Below are positions 1 through 7,881 of a DNA stretch of 20,114 bases, piece after piece. Source of the stretch: Verrucomicrobiales bacterium (GTDB taxonomy: Bacteria; Verrucomicrobiota; Verrucomicrobiia; Verrucomicrobiales; DEV007). Both the position numbers and the translations under genes were made by a program. Each line of letters begins with the position of its first letter. Position 1 is the first letter of the stretch. Location of the stretch: NCBI GenBank assembly GCA_021648365.1, contig JAKISY010000085.1:1-20114 (forward strand). The letters run 5' to 3'. The notes under the pieces were generated by a model. It was not told the origin of the DNA and ran no database searches. It worked only from the letters and a program-made list of their open reading frames with translations.

Positions 1-291
1 GGGTGAAATTGAGTTCTGATAATAATTGTTCTGCCCCTTCGGCCCCAATAAAAACTCACGTATTTTTCTCATCTTCGTCCCCCTTCTTCTTAATGATTAA
101 CCACCGTCAACTTTCCCAACCTACCCCGCAACCACACCAACTGCAACAAAAATTCACCCAAGGGTGCCTCCCTACTAATTTAAGCTACCTACTGAGGCGA
201 AATGTCTAACTTTTCACACTCACCTTCTTTTCTTGTCATAAGTTTCTCTATTGCATCACAACCTTGCTCCCGTTACAGTGATGACATGCCT
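1..291. other. Left-edge region without a convincing gene
   Basis: No supported gene lies here. A 68-codon open frame from a GTG at position 3 gives a serine-, proline- and glutamine-rich translation with no recognisable domain, and I do not accept it. The region presumably holds the promoter and leader of the coiled-coil gene starting at 292, but I see no convincing -35/-10 pair. Confidence 0.4.
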
Positions 292-1296
292 ATGACCCAA
301 TACTTCAAACACCTTACTGTCCTCATTGCGGCACTTACGACTTTGTTACCCAGCATTGCCATGAGTCAGGCCAAAGACCAAAACGGTATCGAGCGAAGCC
401 CAGCAGAAATCAAACGTGCCATCGCGGTGGTCGAACAACGACTCGCTCGACAAAATGGGCGCGTCCACGATCTACGAACAGAACTCACTCGACTCGACGG
501 AAGAATTGAGACTGAAGTCGATCAAATTCTCAAAACTTTAGAAAAAGTTGGCGACTCTAAAGACTCTCATACACGGGTAGCTCAAACCAAAGGGCAGGTG
601 ATCGAAGGACTTAAAAAAAGCATCGTCCTTTACCAACAAAAACGCTCACAGGTCCGTGCCGAGCTCGCTAAACATCGCGAGGGCCTAGAGAAATCTGCGC
701 TAGAAGGTGATATGAAAAAATTTGACGCCATGTCCGAAAAGAGAATCGCACAGATCATGGAACTCGCAAACACCCTGACCTCTCACGAGGACTACAAAAA
801 ATACGATACTTACGCCTCTTCCAACTACGCCGATTGGGGATGGGGTTGGAGCAATTACCAAGAAAAAAACCCTGACTACGTCCAAAACAAACGCGTTACC
901 AAAATAACTGACAAAGAACGTAAAGGAATCCTCGAAGCCCTGAAAAAAAGTATCGCAGATTTGGAAAATCAGAATCGAGCCTTAACAGGCCGACTCGACT
1001 CCTCAAATTTCGCCAATCAAAAAGATCTGATCAAAGAAGACCTAGCTCGAAACCAACAAGCCATCGGACGACGAGAAGCTCAATTGGAAGGATTGTTGAC
1101 CACAGTCGCTACCCCCACCGCCCCCATCAGCCGAACGGCCGCTCATGAACTGGAACTGATGATTCGCGACATTGCTGACGATTTGAAACGTGACTTCAAC
1201 ACCCTGTTCCGCCGTTACTCCGAATTTGTTAAAGAGAGAGCACAAAGCAATGCTCTAGAAGAGCAATTACTGATGCTAAACAAAATGCTCGAATAA
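292..1296 (+). CDS. Secreted coiled-coil protein, first of a tandem paralogous pair
   Basis: I do not recognise a named family. The frame is open from 202, but the ATG at 292 is preferred: it begins with a Sec signal peptide (about residues 1–27) and gives 334 aa. That is exactly the length of the next gene, and the first 100 residues of the two then align without gaps. The rest is highly charged, Lys/Arg/Glu/Gln-rich and heptad-like, so mostly long alpha-helix or coiled coil, probably in the periplasm. Residues 86–92 (VGDSKDS) are identical in the paralogue, and the C-terminal block around LFRRYSEF is strongly conserved. A short aromatic stretch (DWGWGW) in the middle is absent from the paralogue. 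The gene is followed after 27 bases by its paralogue, probably in one operon. A structural or envelope role is inference only. Confidence 0.75.
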   Translation: MTQYFKHLTVLIAALTTLLPSIAMSQAKDQNGIERSPAEIKRAIAVVEQRLARQNGRVHDLRTELTRLDGRIETEVDQILKTLEKVGDSKDSHTRVAQTKGQVIEGLKKSIVLYQQKRSQVRAELAKHREGLEKSALEGDMKKFDAMSEKRIAQIMELANTLTSHEDYKKYDTYASSNYADWGWGWSNYQEKNPDYVQNKRVTKITDKERKGILEALKKSIADLENQNRALTGRLDSSNFANQKDLIKEDLARNQQAIGRREAQLEGLLTTVATPTAPISRTAAHELELMIRDIADDLKRDFNTLFRRYSEFVKERAQSNALEEQLLMLNKMLE

Positions 1297-1323
1297 GCTT
1301 CCTTCATACTAACTAATACGACC

Positions 1324-2328
1324 ATGACCGCACAGCGCTGTTCCACCCTACTTGCAGGAGTGATCCTGTCGCTACTCACCATCAGCCCAGCACTTGCGCA
1401 AAGCCCAAATGCTCAGCAAAAACCCGCTGACCCTGCAGCAGTCAAGGAAGCGATAGCTATCGTCAAAGAACGCATCGACCGTCAAATACGCCGTGTCTCA
1501 GACTTGAGCGGTGAAATCATTCGCTTAGACACTCGAATCGAACGCGAAGTTGCGCAAATCGTCACCGATCTCAGTCAAGTGGGCGACTCTAAGGACTCGC
1601 GAACAGAAGTCGCCAAACTCAAAGAGAAAGTGACCACGGGTCTAAAACGAAGCATTGAAAAATATCAACGCGCCCGCGCTGGCGTGAACCTAGAACTACA
1701 AAACACCCAGGCAGGTCAAACACGCCAAGATCTAAAGGGCGATCTCAATCAGTTCGATCAGCGCATCGAAAACCGAGTGAACCAAATTGTGCAAATTAGC
1801 CAGTCGCTCACGACTGAAAAAGACTTCCAAGCCTATGATAACTATCTGAGAGACACTCGAAATGATCGCAGCTACCACAGCGATGTGCGACGTCTGAAAA
1901 GTGAAGCAAGAACCCAAAACAAACGTGTCACCCGATTAACGGATCAACAACGCTCAGACACCATCGACGCCTTAAAACGCAGTATCACACATCTGGAAAA
2001 CCAGAACAAACTGCTCAAATCCCGCCTGAACTCCATTCAATACGCTGCCCAAGCCGATATCATCCAAGAGGACATCGACCGCAACCAACAAGCCATCATG
2101 TCTCGCGATGCCCAGATCAGCGCTCTAGAGAGTTATCAACAGAGTCCCACCATCCCCATCAGTCGTCGCGACGCCAAAGAAAAAGAAAATCTGATCCGCG
2201 ATGCCGCCTCCTTTCTGAAACGCGACGTCGATACCCTCTTTCGCCATTACTCAGAGTTCCAAAGAGAACGCAGACAACAAAACGGCCTGATGCAACAACT
2301 GCAAGTGCTCGAAGCTATGTTGAAATGA
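1324..2328 (+). CDS. Secreted coiled-coil protein, second of the tandem pair
   Basis: This 334-aa protein is paralogous to the preceding one. It has a clear signal peptide (hydrophobic residues 8–20, likely cleavage after ALA at 23–25), then a nearly uninterrupted charged helical region. Motifs shared with the neighbour include VGDSKDS at 86–92, a QNKRVT.LTD block, ISR and a C-terminal LFRHYSEF block. The regularly spaced Gln, Arg and Glu suggest coiled-coil self-association. Its stop codon region overlaps the start of the downstream DUF4190-like gene by 4 bases (ATGA), so the two are probably translationally coupled. No enzymatic motif is visible. The pair looks like a local gene duplication that has diverged while keeping its length. 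The function is unknown. Confidence 0.75.
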   Translation: MTAQRCSTLLAGVILSLLTISPALAQSPNAQQKPADPAAVKEAIAIVKERIDRQIRRVSDLSGEIIRLDTRIEREVAQIVTDLSQVGDSKDSRTEVAKLKEKVTTGLKRSIEKYQRARAGVNLELQNTQAGQTRQDLKGDLNQFDQRIENRVNQIVQISQSLTTEKDFQAYDNYLRDTRNDRSYHSDVRRLKSEARTQNKRVTRLTDQQRSDTIDALKRSITHLENQNKLLKSRLNSIQYAAQADIIQEDIDRNQQAIMSRDAQISALESYQQSPTIPISRRDAKEKENLIRDAASFLKRDVDTLFRHYSEFQRERRQQNGLMQQLQVLEAMLK

Positions 2329-3038
2329 CACCATTTTCAAAACTAGCCCTCGCCTCTTTTATTCTTGGTGCCCTCAGTTTCATAACAGGCATATTAGCTA
2401 TTCCTGCTATTTTCTGCGGCCATGCAGCATTAAAAAACATCAGAAACTCAACGACTCGTATCAAAGGAACCGACCTAAGCAAAGCAGGGCTCAGTATGGC
2501 CTACTTTGCTCTCATCGTGTGGAGCTCGGTCATTCTTTTCTTCTACTCACTTCAATACGCGCACAGTCAGCGAATGGCTCATGGTTTTGATCTAAATAGA
2601 GCTCTACAGCTTCGCTCTGCTATCACCTCCTACTATTTCGAATATGGAAAATACCCAGCCTCTACGGAAGATGTTGAATCTATCGAAATCCTTTCGAACT
2701 TCAAGCTGATGAATGTATTGATGGCTACGGAAAAAAAGGCGCTCGCTGCGCAACTAAATCCTAAAAATATCATTTTTTTTGCTGGCAAAAAAGCGGAGCT
2801 TTCAGATAACGGGAAATATAGTAACGGCACCCACATCGACGCTTCGGGCTATGCAAATCTCTATGACTCATGGGGGAATTACTTTCACGTGAAAATACAT
2901 TTTGATCGCTCTCCCCAAAAGCTTACCCCCTTTCAATCAAGCCCCTCGCCCTCAAATAAAAACTCACAGGCGATCCTCGTCTGGAGTGCCGGCAAAGATC
3001 AAATTTCAGGAACTGACGATGACATCAAGTCATGGTGA
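2325..3038 (+). CDS. DUF4190 membrane protein with C-terminal GspG-like domain
   Basis: This 237-aa protein has an N-terminal DUF4190-type region (about residues 5–75): two hydrophobic spans around a short loop, ALGALSFITG-like and then AGLSMAYFALIVW. A soluble C-terminal part follows that resembles the type II secretion major pseudopilin domain. It has SAITSYYFEYGKYP at about 98–111, and it ends in a SAGKD...GTDDDI.SW tail (about 221–237), which matches the calcium-binding-type end of GspG. There is no prepilin cleavage motif, so it is probably a membrane-anchored relative rather than a secreted pseudopilin. This combination recurs in Verrucomicrobia. It overlaps the coiled-coil gene by 4 bases and ends 5 bases from the convergent GNAT gene. 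A role in envelope assembly or secretion is inference. Confidence 0.7.
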   Translation: MTPFSKLALASFILGALSFITGILAIPAIFCGHAALKNIRNSTTRIKGTDLSKAGLSMAYFALIVWSSVILFFYSLQYAHSQRMAHGFDLNRALQLRSAITSYYFEYGKYPASTEDVESIEILSNFKLMNVLMATEKKALAAQLNPKNIIFFAGKKAELSDNGKYSNGTHIDASGYANLYDSWGNYFHVKIHFDRSPQKLTPFQSSPSPSNKNSQAILVWSAGKDQISGTDDDIKSW

Positions 3039-3043
3039 ACCAC

Positions 3044-3913
3044 TCACCCTAGCTCAAAAGTAGTAACCCCATAGATATTCTGCCACGGCAGCGTCTCCCC
3101 TGTTTCATCCGCCCCATAGTACATCCGCGCGCAGCCGAAAACTTCTTTCATCTCATTCTTTCTCGCCAACTCCATCGCTGCCTCATTCACTTCTGGCACA
3201 TCAAGGATCAAAGACTGCCCAGCTGCGTAATCTGCCAAGGCCTCAAAAATCTGATCAGCCACCGCTGCATCATCTGCAAACAAGGGACCTATTTTGAACC
3301 CTTCTTGGCACTCTCTGACCACTCCGTAGCCTCGCAAACGCCCCTCTTCGACCACTCCCAATGCTCGTCCTGATTTTGGCTGTATCCACGGTCGCAGAAA
3401 AGCCTCGCGAGGATATCCAAAATGACGTGCGTCATACTCTGCAATTTGCTCAAAAGGCAACTCTCCCAAATCCACGCAAGTCGTATCTGATGTCGTTGCT
3501 CGCCCTACACCCAGCATTCTAAGATTTCTATGAGCAAAAACAAATCCTCCCTTAGCATACCAGTCCTGCATATCAAAAACTCCATCCATCGCTATGCACG
3601 CACCTGGCTCAAGTCGGGCTAACAAGACATCTCGACGATGAAACCACAACTGGGTGCCTATGCCCAGCCCTCGCAAATCAGCTCGCACTATGAAAAAACC
3701 CATGAATCCAAATTTTCCATCATAGGACACCACCGACCCTGCTGCCACTAATTCCCCCTCAAGCTCCACTCCAAGATAGGCTTGAGGATCCGTTTGCCAA
3801 AAAATATCAGCGTCATCTAGACCGGGATTCCAGCCCTCCTTGGCAGCCCATTCTATGACCAGATCAAATTCGCTTCGCAGCAGTGCGCGTATTTTTAATG
3901 ATTCTATATTCAT
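3044..3913 (-). CDS. GNAT-family N-acetyltransferase with C-terminal GNAT-like domain
   Basis: This 289-aa two-domain protein would transfer an acetyl group from acetyl-CoA to an amine; the substrate is not evident. The N-terminal GNAT domain (about residues 5–135) carries the acetyl-CoA pyrophosphate-binding motif RGLGIG at 81–86, preceded by the usual beta-4 strand (MGFFIVRADL). The second half (about 150–285) resembles the C-terminal acetyltransferase-like domain of the YitH/HolE type (GNAT_acetyltr_2). The arrangement is typical of this cytoplasmic family and the length is normal. The start overlaps the stop of the upstream DUF423 gene by 4 bases (ATGA), so the two form a minus-strand operon. 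The stop lies 5 bases from the convergent DUF4190 gene. Confidence 0.85.
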   Translation of the reverse strand: MNIESLKIRALLRSEFDLVIEWAAKEGWNPGLDDADIFWQTDPQAYLGVELEGELVAAGSVVSYDGKFGFMGFFIVRADLRGLGIGTQLWFHRRDVLLARLEPGACIAMDGVFDMQDWYAKGGFVFAHRNLRMLGVGRATTSDTTCVDLGELPFEQIAEYDARHFGYPREAFLRPWIQPKSGRALGVVEEGRLRGYGVVRECQEGFKIGPLFADDAAVADQIFEALADYAAGQSLILDVPEVNEAAMELARKNEMKEVFGCARMYYGADETGETLPWQNIYGVTTFELG

Positions 3914-4281
3914 GAATCTTTGTTATGCGGACGAATCAACAAGGCTGCCCAGCCGCCCAAAAACAACAAACCTCCAAGCGGCGTGATCGCTCCTAACCAC
4001 AAGATATTGGTCAACGACAAAACATACAGACTGCCTGAAAAAACCACTACGCCCAGCGCAAAACATAAAGCCACCTTGCTGCGCTCCGGAGCTAGCAGCG
4101 CCAATACCCAAACGGCCATGGCATGGATCAATTGATAAAACACTGCGGTCTGCCACGTATCTAGTCGATCATTTTCCTGCAATAGATCTTCTAATCCGTG
4201 CGCGCCAAAAGCTCCCAGCGCCACGCCCAAAAACATCAAACCTGCGCCTACCCTTGCCATTGCTGTGCCTTTTTTCATCAT
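3910..4281 (-). CDS. DUF423 family small integral membrane protein
   Basis: This 123-aa protein has four hydrophobic segments. It carries the DUF423 (YgdD-type) signatures: GAFGAHGL near residue 23, W-T-A-V-F-Y-Q-L-I-H around 43–52, SGSLYVLSLT around 81–90, and LGAITPLGGLLFLGGW near 95–110. The family is widespread in the bacterial inner membrane and has no established biochemical function. It is the first gene of the minus-strand pair and is translationally coupled to the GNAT gene. The start is one of two adjacent ATG codons. The divergent gene at 4351 shares the 69-base upstream region. Confidence 0.9.
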   Translation of the reverse strand: MMKKGTAMARVGAGLMFLGVALGAFGAHGLEDLLQENDRLDTWQTAVFYQLIHAMAVWVLALLAPERSKVALCFALGVVVFSGSLYVLSLTNILWLGAITPLGGLLFLGGWAALLIRPHNKDS

Positions 4282-4350
4282 TTCATCCTCATGCTAATAT
4301 TTTTTCCAACCTTACGCAACTTTTGTATGCTAGCGTGGTTACATCCCTCG

Positions 4351-4782
4351 ATGAAAACACCAGAAGAACATGATCCAACTTGGGAGCTGCTGCTGAAGGC
4401 CAAAACGCAGCAGCCTTCCTCCGCTTTTGTTCGCAACGTCGTGCGCGAGGCCCGCCAGCTCGACGCTCCTCACTCAAGTAGTTACTTAAGTGTATTTTTC
4501 AACTGGTTCAAACGCCCCACCATCGCACTACCCGCCGCCATCGCTGCCTGCGCGGTATTGATCACCACCTTCTCCTTACTCCAGCTACAGCCGAACTCTG
4601 CAGACCAAAGCTCGCAAACTTCTACTACCAGCATCGCTCAGGCACCCACCTCCTCCACCATGCTCGAAATCACCAGCGAGAATATGGAGCAGATCGACTA
4701 CATCCACTACCTCGGCGATTTAGTCACCACTGCCGACCCTGGCGAATTGGACGACCAAGCTCTAGCTGCTTTATTTTTCTAA
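4351..4782 (+). CDS. Small single-span membrane protein, possible anti-sigma-like
   Basis: The frame is open upstream, but I start at the ATG at 4351, giving 143 aa. The earlier codons would add an implausible Cys/His-rich leader that overlaps the opposing DUF423 gene. The N-terminal 55 residues are cytoplasmic in character (WELLLKAKTQ, FVRNVVREAR). One transmembrane span follows (about 57–77), then a Ser/Thr/Gln-rich linker and an acidic C-terminus ending in LDDQALAALFF. Small proteins of this shape often follow ECF sigma genes in Verrucomicrobia, but no sigma gene is adjacent here, so the anti-sigma idea is weak inference. The last 4 bases overlap the stop of the convergent aat gene. Confidence 0.6.
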   Translation: MKTPEEHDPTWELLLKAKTQQPSSAFVRNVVREARQLDAPHSSSYLSVFFNWFKRPTIALPAAIAACAVLITTFSLLQLQPNSADQSSQTSTTSIAQAPTSSTMLEITSENMEQIDYIHYLGDLVTTADPGELDDQALAALFF

Positions 4783-5366
4783 AACTTCGTCTCAATTTGC
4801 ACTGCGTGCTTGAGTTGCTCGTTGTACGAATCACGCGAGATCTCTAGGCAACCAAACTGTTTGAGATGCGGGTTGCTCCATTGAGTGTCGAGCAAAGAAA
4901 ACCCCCGCTCTCTGAGATGCTTCACCAGATGCACCAGTGCCACCTTTGATGCATCTGTTCTACGACTGAACATCGATTCGCCAAAAAAAGCGCCACCAAT
5001 CGCCACGCCATAAAGCCCTCCCATCAGCTCACCTTCATACCAAGCCTCTACCGAGTGCGCCCACCCCAACTCATACAAGCGAGTATAACTCTGCCGAATC
5101 CCCGCGCTGATCCACGTCTCTTCTCGGTCGGCACACCTTTCTATCACCTCGGCAAATGCCGTATCCTTGCGAATCTCATACTCCTGCTTTTTCAAAGCTC
5201 TCCTCAATCCACGAGGGATGTGGAAATCCTCCAAAGGGATCACCCCACGCGGATCAGGCGCATACCAAGCGAGTTGTTCCTCGCCAGCTTCATCCTCGTC
5301 CGCCATCGGAAACAAGCCCATCTGATAAGCTTGCAGCAGAGTATCCGGATCTATCGTTAAGCTCAT
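4779..5366 (-). CDS. aat: Leucyl/phenylalanyl-tRNA–protein transferase
   Basis: This enzyme transfers Leu or Phe from aminoacyl-tRNA to proteins with N-terminal Arg or Lys, marking them for ClpS/ClpAP in the N-degron pathway of the cytoplasm. Visible family motifs are YQMGLFPMA near residues 14–22, WYAPDPRGVIPL near 34–45, a GGLYGVAIGGAFFGESMFSR block in the catalytic core, and LLDTQWSNPHLKQFG near 158–172. At 195 aa it is shorter than the E. coli enzyme (about 234 aa), as is common in compact versions, and the core is complete. It is transcribed alone on the minus strand. It is divergent from coaD (106-base gap) and tail-to-tail overlapped with the gene at 4351. Confidence 0.95.
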   Translation of the reverse strand: MSLTIDPDTLLQAYQMGLFPMADEDEAGEEQLAWYAPDPRGVIPLEDFHIPRGLRRALKKQEYEIRKDTAFAEVIERCADREETWISAGIRQSYTRLYELGWAHSVEAWYEGELMGGLYGVAIGGAFFGESMFSRRTDASKVALVHLVKHLRERGFSLLDTQWSNPHLKQFGCLEISRDSYNEQLKHAVQIETKF

Positions 5367-5472
5367 GTCCTCGCTGTTCGCTAAATTCTCACTGCCGCGG
5401 CTTGATTATGATTGGCAAGCTCCCTGTATTAGGCAACTATAAACCATAGGAACGCCTACCCTGCCAAACAAG

Positions 5473-5958
5473 ATGCAAAAAGCAATTTATCCTGGAAGTT
5501 TTGATCCCCTGCACAACGGCCACATCGACGTGATCGGTCGAGCCGCGCGCCTATGCGACGAAGTGGTCGTCTCCGTTGCCACCAACTCCGCTAAAAACGC
5601 GCTGCTCTCCATCGCACAACGCATCGACATCATCCAAGATGCCACTAGTCACATCCCCGGCGTCACAGTGACCCAATTCGAAGGTTTGTTGGTGGATTTT
5701 GTGATTGAGCAAAAAGCCGACTGCATCATTCGCGGACTGCGCGCCATTTCCGACTTTGAATACGAGTTCCAAATGGCACTGATGAACCGCCAACTGCGCT
5801 CAGATGTGGAAACCATCTTCCTGATGCCCAGCCAAGAGCACATTTACCTCAGTTCACGTATCATCAAAGAAATCGCAGGCACAGGCAACGATGTGCGTGA
5901 TTTCATCTCTGAAAAGGCTGCTTTAGCTGTTGAGGAAAAACTTCAACTCAAAAAATAA
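5473..5958 (+). CDS. coaD: Phosphopantetheine adenylyltransferase
   Basis: CoaD joins 4'-phosphopantetheine and ATP to give dephospho-CoA and pyrophosphate, the fourth step of coenzyme A synthesis. The 161-aa length is standard. The nucleotidyltransferase signature PGSFDPLHNGH lies at residues 7–17, with HNGH as the (T/H)xGH motif. RGLR is at 87–90, followed by the conserved ISDFEYEFQMALMN block, and the LSSRIIKE motif that closes the ATP site starts at 126. It heads the plus-strand housekeeping run and is followed after 8 bases by the DUF177 gene. A TATAAA at 5438–5443 with TTGGCA at 5412–5417 could be a promoter, but the 20-base spacer is too long to call with confidence. No Shine-Dalgarno sequence precedes the ATG. 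Confidence 0.96.
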   Translation: MQKAIYPGSFDPLHNGHIDVIGRAARLCDEVVVSVATNSAKNALLSIAQRIDIIQDATSHIPGVTVTQFEGLLVDFVIEQKADCIIRGLRAISDFEYEFQMALMNRQLRSDVETIFLMPSQEHIYLSSRIIKEIAGTGNDVRDFISEKAALAVEEKLQLKK

Positions 5959-5966
5959 TTGTTACC

Positions 5967-6458
5967 ATGATCATCACCTTTGGCGACCTAGAAAGCGACC
6001 AAGCCACCTTACAAGGTGAGCTCAGCACCGATATTTTTCAAATCGAGACCGAAGGAGACATTCGCAGCATCGGCCCGATCAAGTGCGACTTGCAGACCTC
6101 GATCAGCGGAGAACACCTCATCGTCGATGGTTTACTGTCGATTCCCGCCCAGCTTCGTTGCGTGAATTGCTTGGAAAATTTTTCTCGTCACCGCGAAATC
6201 ACCGACTATCACGCACAAATAGCGATCGAAAATCATCGCCTAGTTGATCTAACCGAGCACATTCGTGATGATATCTTGCTCGATCTTCCCAATTACCCTC
6301 ACTGCACAGATGGCGACCTACCCGACCACATTTGCCCATCAGCAGGCCCATTTTCCTATGAAAACAAAGGGGCGCAGCCACAAAATAAAGAGGAGAAAGA
6401 AGAGCAAGAACCCGATATTTGGGCCGCTCTTGAAGATTTAAAGCCTAAAGACGACTGA
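5967..6458 (+). CDS. DUF177 (YceD-like) protein
   Basis: This 163-aa protein belongs to the DUF177/YceD family, which is characteristically encoded next to rpmF. Homologues have been linked to 23S rRNA processing or accumulation in bacteria and plastids, but the precise activity is not settled. Visible features are the CVNC pair at 65–68 in a beta-rich region, and a later acidic segment (DDILLDLPNYPHC) with further Cys residues (HICP). These match the family's Cys-containing core. The C-terminus is a charged Glu/Lys tail ending in DIWAALEDLKPKDD. The position 68 bases upstream of rpmF supports the assignment. Confidence 0.88.
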   Translation: MIITFGDLESDQATLQGELSTDIFQIETEGDIRSIGPIKCDLQTSISGEHLIVDGLLSIPAQLRCVNCLENFSRHREITDYHAQIAIENHRLVDLTEHIRDDILLDLPNYPHCTDGDLPDHICPSAGPFSYENKGAQPQNKEEKEEQEPDIWAALEDLKPKDD

Positions 6459-6474
6459 AGTGCTTTAAGTCTTC

Positions 6475-6502
6475 TTGACAATTACTTTTTATAACCGTTA
6501 AT
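6475..6502 (+). promoter_or_regulatory. Candidate sigma-70 promoter of rpmF
   Basis: A perfect -35 hexamer TTGACA (6475–6480) is followed after 16 bases by GTTAAT (6497–6502, four of six matches to the -10 consensus), 24 bases ahead of the rpmF ATG. It lies in the short DUF177–rpmF gap. It could let rpmF be transcribed independently of coaD–DUF177. The -10 match is modest. Confidence 0.4.
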
Positions 6503-6526
6503 CCCCACACCAACCAAGGTTAGATC

Positions 6527-6709
6527 ATGGCAGTCCCAAAACGTAGAACTTCGAAAATGAAAAAGCGCCTGCGCCGTAGCGGTCAACGCTGGCGCATCGC
6601 TAAACTGAAAACTTGTCCGGAATGCGATAGCGCAGTCCGTTCACATACGGCATGCCCATCTTGTGGCTACTACCGTGATCGTCAGGTGCTGACGATTGAT
6701 ACCTTTTAA
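6527..6709 (+). CDS. rpmF: 50S ribosomal protein bL32
   Basis: This 60-aa basic protein of the large ribosomal subunit starts MAVPKRRTSK, the hallmark N-terminus of bL32. It contains a four-cysteine zinc ribbon: Cys30, Cys33, Cys43 and Cys46 (CPEC and CPSC). It is therefore the zinc-binding (C+) form rather than the cysteine-less form used under zinc limitation. The length is normal. It follows the DUF177 gene and precedes plsX, the classic gene order linking ribosome and lipid synthesis. A separate promoter-like site lies upstream and hairpins lie downstream, so its expression may be partly uncoupled from plsX–fabH. Confidence 0.97.
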   Translation: MAVPKRRTSKMKKRLRRSGQRWRIAKLKTCPECDSAVRSHTACPSCGYYRDRQVLTIDTF

Positions 6710-6711
6710 TC

Positions 6712-6733
6712 AGCCGCCCACTATAGGGTGGCT
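6712..6733 (+). terminator. Hairpin just after rpmF, weak terminator
   Basis: AGCCGCCC (6712–6719) pairs with GGGTGGCT (6726–6733), eight pairs with one G·T, around a 6-base loop. It starts two bases after the rpmF stop codon. No good T-run follows, so it may stabilise the mRNA end or act with the second hairpin downstream. Confidence 0.4.
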
Positions 6734-6753
6734 TCCCGTTGAATTTTAAGCAG

Positions 6754-6785
6754 AGGCTACCTTCTTTGGGTGGTCTTTTCTTTTT
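6754..6785 (+). terminator. Rho-independent terminator-like hairpin
   Basis: AGGCTACC (6754–6761) can pair with GGTGGTCT (6769–6776), allowing two G·T pairs, around a 7-base loop. A T-rich tract (TTTTCTTTTT, 6776–6785) follows immediately. It sits between rpmF and plsX and would reduce read-through from rpmF into the lipid genes. Confidence 0.55.
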
Positions 6786-6873
6786 CAAAGCTAATTCATG
6801 TTATCCTTAACCGACATCACCCTTGTCAGGGATTAACTGGTTTTTTTCCATTTCCACCACCACCTGAATCACT

Positions 6874-7881
6874 GTGAAAATTGCCGTCGATGCTATGGGT
6901 GGAGATAAATCACCCCACTCTGTAGTGGCGGGCGCCATCGATGCTCTCGCAGAGTATTCCTTTATCGAAAAACTCTACCTCACAGGCGACGAAGCGGTCG
7001 TCAAAGCCGAGATGGATCGGCAAGGGGTCAGCCATGCCAAGATAGAACTGGTGCACGCCCCACAAACCGTCGGCATGGACGAAGATGCGGTGAAGTCCGT
7101 TCGCCAAAAGAAAAAATCCTCCATCAGCGTTGCTGTTGATTTAGTTAAAGCGGGCGATTGTGAAGCGGTTATCAGCGCAGGCAATACTGGAGCCGCAGTC
7201 GCCGCGACAACCATCAAACTACGCACCCTGCCAGGAGTGGAGCGAGCCGGCATCGCCACCGCGATGCCCAACGAACATGGCCCCTGCAACATCATCGATG
7301 CTGGCGCCAACGTCGATGCCAAGCCCAGCCACCTACTGCACTACGCCATCATGGGCACGGTTTATGCAGAACATGTGCAAGGAAAAAGCAATCCCGTCGT
7401 CGGATTGATGTCGGTCGGAGAAGAGGACAACAAAGGCAACAGTTTCACCAAAGAAGTATTTCAGATTTTGAAAGACTCACCGCTCAATTTCAAAGGCAAT
7501 GTCGAAGGCCATGACCTGTTCGAATCCCCCATCGATGTGGTGGTATGTGACGGCTTCATCGGCAACGTCGTTCTGAAAAGCTGCGAGGCCACTGCCAAAG
7601 TCATGTTCAAATGGCTCAAGCACGAGCTCAACGTCTCCCCGTTCAGGCAAATGGGCGCTCTGATGGCAAAAGGCGCCTTCATCGCCACTTTGGAAAAAGG
7701 CAATTCCGAAAACTATGGTGGCAGCCCACTGCTCGGAGTGAACGGCATCTGCATCATAGCTCACGGTTCTAGCTCGCCATTGGCGATCAAAAATGCTATA
7801 CGAGTAGCAGCGGAGTCTGTTCGCCACGAAGTGAACCCGCACATCGAAGAAAAAATCCAACAATACGGACAAACCGGATGA
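6874..7881 (+). CDS. plsX: Phosphate acyltransferase PlsX
   Basis: PlsX converts acyl-ACP and phosphate to acyl-phosphate, the acyl donor for PlsY in phosphatidic acid synthesis at the inner face of the membrane. The 335-aa protein starts at a GTG and has the family N-terminus KIAVDAMGGDKSP. It also has the AVISAGNTGAAVA block near 107–119, NIIDAGANVDAKP near 138–150, and a C-terminal GGSPLLGVNGICIIAHGSS block. It overlaps fabH by 4 bases, so the two are translationally coupled. This is the usual plsX–fabH arrangement, supplying both acyl-phosphate and new fatty acid chains. No Shine-Dalgarno sequence is visible; an ACC-rich stretch precedes the start. Confidence 0.96.
   Translation: MKIAVDAMGGDKSPHSVVAGAIDALAEYSFIEKLYLTGDEAVVKAEMDRQGVSHAKIELVHAPQTVGMDEDAVKSVRQKKKSSISVAVDLVKAGDCEAVISAGNTGAAVAATTIKLRTLPGVERAGIATAMPNEHGPCNIIDAGANVDAKPSHLLHYAIMGTVYAEHVQGKSNPVVGLMSVGEEDNKGNSFTKEVFQILKDSPLNFKGNVEGHDLFESPIDVVVCDGFIGNVVLKSCEATAKVMFKWLKHELNVSPFRQMGALMAKGAFIATLEKGNSENYGGSPLLGVNGICIIAHGSSSPLAIKNAIRVAAESVRHEVNPHIEEKIQQYGQTG

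Noticed and set aside
202..291. Upstream start for the first coiled-coil gene
   Set aside because: It would bury the signal peptide and break the equal length and gapless N-terminal alignment with the paralogue.
4198..4350. Upstream start for the small membrane protein
   Set aside because: It adds a Cys/His-rich leader antisense to the DUF423 gene. The ATG at 4351 gives a sensible N-terminus.
6475..6495. TTGACA with TATAAC as the rpmF promoter
   Set aside because: The spacer is only 9 bases, far too short. The GTTAAT hexamer at a 16-base spacer was preferred.
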